A DNA stretch of 64,000 nt from the NCBI RefSeq assembly GCF_028551255.1, contig NZ_CP117030.1, positions 558,001 through 622,000 of the forward strand, read 5' to 3'. Made by a program: the position numbers and the translations under genes. Below the pieces are notes generated by a model that made no database searches, was not told the DNA's origin, and saw nothing but the letters and a program-made list of their open reading frames with translations. Positions within the stretch are counted from its first letter, which is position 1. Each line of letters begins with the position of its first letter. The stretch is from Vibrio tubiashii (GTDB lineage: Bacteria; Pseudomonadota; Gammaproteobacteria; Enterobacterales; Vibrionaceae). Of this stretch, positions 60,375 to 64,000 are shown in pieces.

Positions 60375-62387
60375 ATGCCTATCAATAAGATTCGAAATAT
60401 CGCATTTGTTGGTCAAACGGGTACTGGCAAAACCACTTTAATCGAAAAGCTTCTCCATACCTGTCAAGCAACAAGAACCCTAGGAAAGGTTGAAAAAGGC
60501 GATACCATTACCGACTTCGATGCCCAGTCGATTCAGTATCAACATAGTATCGAAGCCACCCCTGTGACTATGCGCTATGACAATCATCGACTGAACATCA
60601 TTGACACTCCGGGGCAAAATGAATTGCTTGGTCGGGCGTTAAGTGTCTTTCCCGCGGTAGAAACCTCAGCGCTTATCATCGACCCTCAACAGCCTATCAC
60701 TCAAACCTCTCAACGTTTATTTGCCTTTGCCCAAGAGCAGAAGAAATGCCAAATGATCATCATCAATAAGCTTGATGTTGCGGCGAGTCAGCTCTCTCAG
60801 CTACTGGATGAAATCAGCGCTAAATTTGGTGACTACTGCTTGCCGATTAACTTGCCTACCAGTGATGGAAAAGCGGTGGTTGATTGTTTCTTTGAACCAA
60901 ACATGAATGCAGAAACGCTGATCAATGATGTTGAAGCGGCTCATGAAACACTTATCGATCAAGTCATTGAGGTTGATGAAGAGTTAATGGAACTCTATTT
61001 AGAGCAAGGTTCGGAGCTGACGCCGCAACAACTGCATGACCCGTTTGAAGAGGCGTTAAGAACCGGGCATATCATCCCAATTTGCTTTGTCTCAGCCGAG
61101 ACAGGCGCAGGAGTGGATCTACTCCTAAAAACGCTATCTGAAATTATGCCAATGCCAAATGAAGGCAATCCACCTTTGCTAGAGAAAAACGGTAATAAAG
61201 TAAAAGTGAACTGCGAAACATTAGAGCACACCGTCGCGCACGTTTATAAGGTCAGCGTTGATCCTTATATGGGCAAACTTGCCTACGTTCGCGTTTTCCA
61301 AGGTGAGATCAATGCAGGCAGCCAGCTCTATGTCGGGGAGAGTAATAAAGCCTTTAAAGTGGGTCATTTATACCAGCTGCAAGGTAAAGAACGAACTGAG
61401 ATCCACCAAGCATTAGCAGGCGACTTTTGCGTACTAGCGAAAGTGGATGAGCTAGAGTTTGACTCGATCTTGCATGACTCACACGACGAAGATGATGTCG
61501 AGCTTAAAACACTTAATTTCCCACAGCCGATGTATTCACTGTGTTTGAAGCCGATCAAACGCGGAGACGAACAAAAGCTTAGTGATGTGCTGAATAAGAT
61601 CGCGAGTGAAGATCCTTCATTGAGAATTGAACACAGAGCGCGTACCAATGAAACCATCATCAGTGGGCAAGGGGAGTTCCACCTTAAGGTGGCGTTAGAG
61701 AAGATGCAATCGGTCTACAAACTTGAAGTTGAAACCAGTCAGCCTAGTGTCGAGTATTACGAAACCATTACTAAACCCGCTGAAGCTCAGTACCGTCACA
61801 AAAAGCAAAGCGGCGGCGCAGGGCAATTTGGAGAGGTACATTTAAAAGTTGCGCCACTAGAGCGAGGCTCAGGCTTTAAGTTCATTAACAAAGTCGTTGG
61901 TGGTGCGATTCCTACCGCGCTTATTCCAGCCGTTGAAAAGGGAATTAAGCAAGCGTTAGAAGAAGGTGCGATTTCAGGTAATCCGATCAAAGATATCGAG
62001 GTGACGGTGTTTGACGGCAAGTACCATTCGGTTGATTCAAAAGAAATCGCTTTTGTGATTGCAGGTAAGAAAGCCTTCTTGAAAGCAGTACAAGAAGCGG
62101 GGCCGATTGTACTAGAGCCGATTGTGCAGATGGAACTGGCGATCCCAACCCAATATGTCGGTGATGTCTCGGGAGATTTGTCGGGTAATCGCGGCTTAAT
62201 TGAGGGCACAGAGCAGATTGACGCGAACTATACTTTGCTGCAAGCCATGTCTCCTATTAATGAACTGCAAGATTACGCAAGGCGATTACGCTCTATAACA
62301 GGAGGTGAGGGCAGCTTTAACATGAGCTTAAGCCACTATGAGCCAGCACCACCTAGTGTACAAAAGCAGGTTTGTGCAGAAGCTTAG
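60375..62387 (+). CDS. EF-G-like translational GTPase with a Gln in place of the catalytic His
   Basis: 670 aa from the ATG at 60375 after AAGGAGG. GTPase domain: GQTGTGKTTLIEKL (P-loop), DTPGQNELL (switch II), INKLD (guanine specificity) and a long G-prime-like insert. Domains II-V follow, with QSGGAGQFGEVHLKV, typical of EF-G domain IV. The His of the DTPGH motif, needed for GTP hydrolysis in EF-G and Tet(M), is Gln here, as in some EF-G-like paralogues. About 30 aa shorter than FusA. Likely a ribosome-recycling or specialised paralogue, not the main EF-G. Confidence 0.88.
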   Translation: MPINKIRNIAFVGQTGTGKTTLIEKLLHTCQATRTLGKVEKGDTITDFDAQSIQYQHSIEATPVTMRYDNHRLNIIDTPGQNELLGRALSVFPAVETSALIIDPQQPITQTSQRLFAFAQEQKKCQMIIINKLDVAASQLSQLLDEISAKFGDYCLPINLPTSDGKAVVDCFFEPNMNAETLINDVEAAHETLIDQVIEVDEELMELYLEQGSELTPQQLHDPFEEALRTGHIIPICFVSAETGAGVDLLLKTLSEIMPMPNEGNPPLLEKNGNKVKVNCETLEHTVAHVYKVSVDPYMGKLAYVRVFQGEINAGSQLYVGESNKAFKVGHLYQLQGKERTEIHQALAGDFCVLAKVDELEFDSILHDSHDEDDVELKTLNFPQPMYSLCLKPIKRGDEQKLSDVLNKIASEDPSLRIEHRARTNETIISGQGEFHLKVALEKMQSVYKLEVETSQPSVEYYETITKPAEAQYRHKKQSGGAGQFGEVHLKVAPLERGSGFKFINKVVGGAIPTALIPAVEKGIKQALEEGAISGNPIKDIEVTVFDGKYHSVDSKEIAFVIAGKKAFLKAVQEAGPIVLEPIVQMELAIPTQYVGDVSGDLSGNRGLIEGTEQIDANYTLLQAMSPINELQDYARRLRSITGGEGSFNMSLSHYEPAPPSVQKQVCAEA

Positions 62388-62417
62388 CAAATAAGGATTA
62401 ACAATCACCCATAAAGA

Positions 62418-62444
62418 TAAAAAGCCGCATTTGCGGCTTTTTTG
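62418..62444. terminator. Terminator between the EF-G-like gene and the PL6 gene
   Basis: Stem AAAGCCGC/GCGGCTTT (62421-62428 with 62433-62440), with A-rich left and T-rich right ends, so it can serve both convergent genes. Confidence 0.8.
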
Positions 62445-62460
62445 ATCGTTAAGTAAGGCT

Positions 62461-64000
62461 CTATTGAACCGTATTAATCAAGCGATAATCTGGGCCTGCG
62501 GTTTCAGCCGTCACTACGGTGAGTTTGCTTGTATCTGCACCAACCCCTTTATACTGGGTAAACCCATTGACTTGTGTCGATGATGGCAGTTCGACGGAGT
62601 AAGAGGTGATTTGCTCTGCATTGGTTATTGCGCCAAGGTAGGTCTCGTTGTGGTAGGTGGCATTAACTAAAGGCAGCTCTGGTGTGGCGCGCACGCTGAC
62701 GAACTTCTCGTGCTGGTGGTTATCGACCATATTGCTATCGAAATGTACGTCGACACCGGCAAAGATATTCTTCACTTCGCTATTGTTAAACAGGCTGACA
62801 CGGTGAGTCTGGTTGCCATAAACAATTCCCCACTCGGTATCAACAAGGGTATTGTTGCGAATGGTAATGTTCTTTGGTGTCCATTGTTTATTCAGCTCTT
62901 TGCCTTTGACGGCTTGATCAAGGGTTTCTCCGTTAGCAACATCAATGATGCCCGTATTAATAACAATACCGCCGCGCAAGTCCGCATTGCCTTCTATTTT
63001 TCCATCACGGCCGCGTGTTCCTGCAATGTAATTGTTCTCGATAACATGGTCTTCGTCGTAGATACGCATACCACCTGTTAGCAGTTTTTCATTGCCGAGA
63101 ATCACATTATCTTTAACTACGTTGGCCTTGCCGTGACGAAGAGAGATGAGTGAGGCACTTTCGAAAATCGTATTGCCCGAAATTTCATTGCCACCCGACT
63201 TAATCGAAATCAGTTCGCGTTCGCCATCCATGTCGATCAATAGGTTATTGGTGAATTTAGAGTTAGATGGCCATTGTGAAGATTTAGAATCGCCAATGCG
63301 GATCGCTTCCCAACTATTGCCGTTGTAGCGAATAGCTTCCTTGATGTCGAACTCATTAAACTGGTTTGGTTTTTGGTCTAAGAAAATATTATTGGCGATG
63401 AGATGGTTGTCTTGCGAGTCATCTTTTTGAACGCCAATTAAAGTGCCGCGTTTCTGTTTACCTTCAAAGCGGTTGTTAATGACTTTGCCATTTTTGCCCC
63501 AAAGGGAAACCCAAAGGTATTTAGGGTACTCAGAACGACGTTCATCTGGTTGGTATTTATAGGCATGGTTAAAGTAGTAGAAAGTAGAGTTTTGCAGCGT
63601 ATTGTTGTTGCCCATCATACGCACGCCACCAAAACGCTCAGCAGGGCCACCTTGCGTAAAAACTAAGCCGTCAACGGTGATACCATCACCTTCAAGTCTT
63701 AGCTGAACTAGGCCTGTTAACCAAGTACCGCCAGCCTTTTCGGATTTAATCGTTACGTTATCAGCTTTTATCGTTACGATCCCAAGGTCCGCGTATTTGC
63801 CCAAAGGTATGGTTATGGTTGAGCCATCTTGAGCGTTTTCTAACTGCTGTTTGAGCGAGTCAACAGCGTCTGTAGATTGCGTCGTAATGTCAGTTCCGTC
63901 GACGGTCGCTAAGCGATCTGTATTAAGAAGAGCATCACGCGTGATTTCAGCTACCGTTGTTTCAGAAACGATAGGAGACAATTGAGTTTGAGGCTCGGTC
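62461..64000 (-). CDS. Polysaccharide lyase family 6 (alginate lyase/chondroitinase-B-like), 5'-incomplete
   Basis: More than 513 residues, open to the window edge; the beginning and any signal peptide lie outside. Right-handed parallel beta-helix with many short strands (NNTLQNSTFYYFNHAY, ITIRNNTLVDTEWGIVYGN). The catalytic pair of PL6 is seen as Lys in LISIKSGGNEISGN and Arg in SLISLRHGKANVV; the acidic residues nearby fit calcium binding. PL6 enzymes cut alginate (often poly-MG) or dermatan sulfate by beta-elimination. It implies alginate use by this organism. The TTG at 63981 is only a chance candidate start. Confidence 0.92.
   Translation of the reverse strand, partial: TEPQTQLSPIVSETTVAEITRDALLNTDRLATVDGTDITTQSTDAVDSLKQQLENAQDGSTITIPLGKYADLGIVTIKADNVTIKSEKAGGTWLTGLVQLRLEGDGITVDGLVFTQGGPAERFGGVRMMGNNNTLQNSTFYYFNHAYKYQPDERRSEYPKYLWVSLWGKNGKVINNRFEGKQKRGTLIGVQKDDSQDNHLIANNIFLDQKPNQFNEFDIKEAIRYNGNSWEAIRIGDSKSSQWPSNSKFTNNLLIDMDGERELISIKSGGNEISGNTIFESASLISLRHGKANVVKDNVILGNEKLLTGGMRIYDEDHVIENNYIAGTRGRDGKIEGNADLRGGIVINTGIIDVANGETLDQAVKGKELNKQWTPKNITIRNNTLVDTEWGIVYGNQTHRVSLFNNSEVKNIFAGVDVHFDSNMVDNHQHEKFVSVRATPELPLVNATYHNETYLGAITNAEQITSYSVELPSSTQVNGFTQYKGVGADTSKLTVVTAETAGPDYRLINTVQ

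Overview
The window looks like a Vibrio chromosome segment. The evidence is a vxrABC-type two-component locus (DUF3404 kinase, PhoB-like regulator, DUF2861 protein), a typical Vibrio porin, CRP- and Fur-type sites, AT-rich intergenic DNA, many c-di-GMP and chemotaxis proteins, and a PL6 alginate-lyase-type enzyme. The content resembles a vibrio second chromosome, but species and replicon cannot be fixed from the sequence alone. No rRNA, tRNA, CRISPR array or intact insertion sequence was seen.

Layout. 0.1-4.9 kb: a cyanide-insensitive-type quinol oxidase (cioAB) with a tiny third gene of the DUF2474 type, divergent from a solitary nqrB paralogue that is preceded by a 7-codon mini-ORF and overlaps a DUF2256 mini-protein, then an SDR oxidoreductase. 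5.1-7.5 kb: a periplasmic-binding-protein/diguanylate-cyclase pair. 7.6-9.4 kb: YitT-type membrane protein, flavodoxin-fold reductase, HAD hydrolase. 9.7-19.1 kb: two convergent RND efflux systems, one with its own TetR regulator. 19.2-19.4 kb: a possible small RNA. 20-25.2 kb: Vxr-type envelope-stress locus with a large secreted glycosidase-like protein. 25.2-29.5 kb: GGDEF/EAL protein, membrane-linked EEP phosphohydrolase, VOC protein, 48-aa membrane protein. 29.6-41 kb: a redox and stress block with a Fur-box-controlled fagA-like/fumC pair, YghU-type transferase, HAD hydrolase, secreted alpha-amylase, beta-hydroxyacid dehydrogenase, katG, and a tetR/quinone-oxidoreductase/GST module carrying two identical operators. 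41-53 kb: GAF-GGDEF cyclase, RhlE helicase with YqfB amidohydrolase, OsmC, GNAT, amino-acid-type binding protein, long RluA-type pseudouridine synthase, LysR, ViuB-like ferric-siderophore reductase, LysE/Lrp pair. 53-57.5 kb: porin, CRP-controlled chemoreceptor, guaC with an unusual leader. 57.5-60.1 kb: a small accessory island with a gene remnant, a two-helix membrane protein of unknown function and a lipase-fold protein. 60.4-64 kb: EF-G-like GTPase lacking the catalytic His, and a PL6 polysaccharide lyase cut by the window edge.

Several modules share themes. Three GGDEF proteins with different regulatory features feed c-di-GMP. Several enzymes handle peroxide and electrophile stress (KatG, OsmC, two GST-type proteins, the CurA-type reductase, and a stable fumarase probably made under iron limitation). 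Two RND pumps and the Vxr system serve the envelope. The least explained parts are the solitary nqrB/DUF2256 unit, the binding-protein/cyclase pair, the duplicated-hairpin guaC leader, the orphan terminator near 19.2 kb and the 57.5-60.1 kb island.
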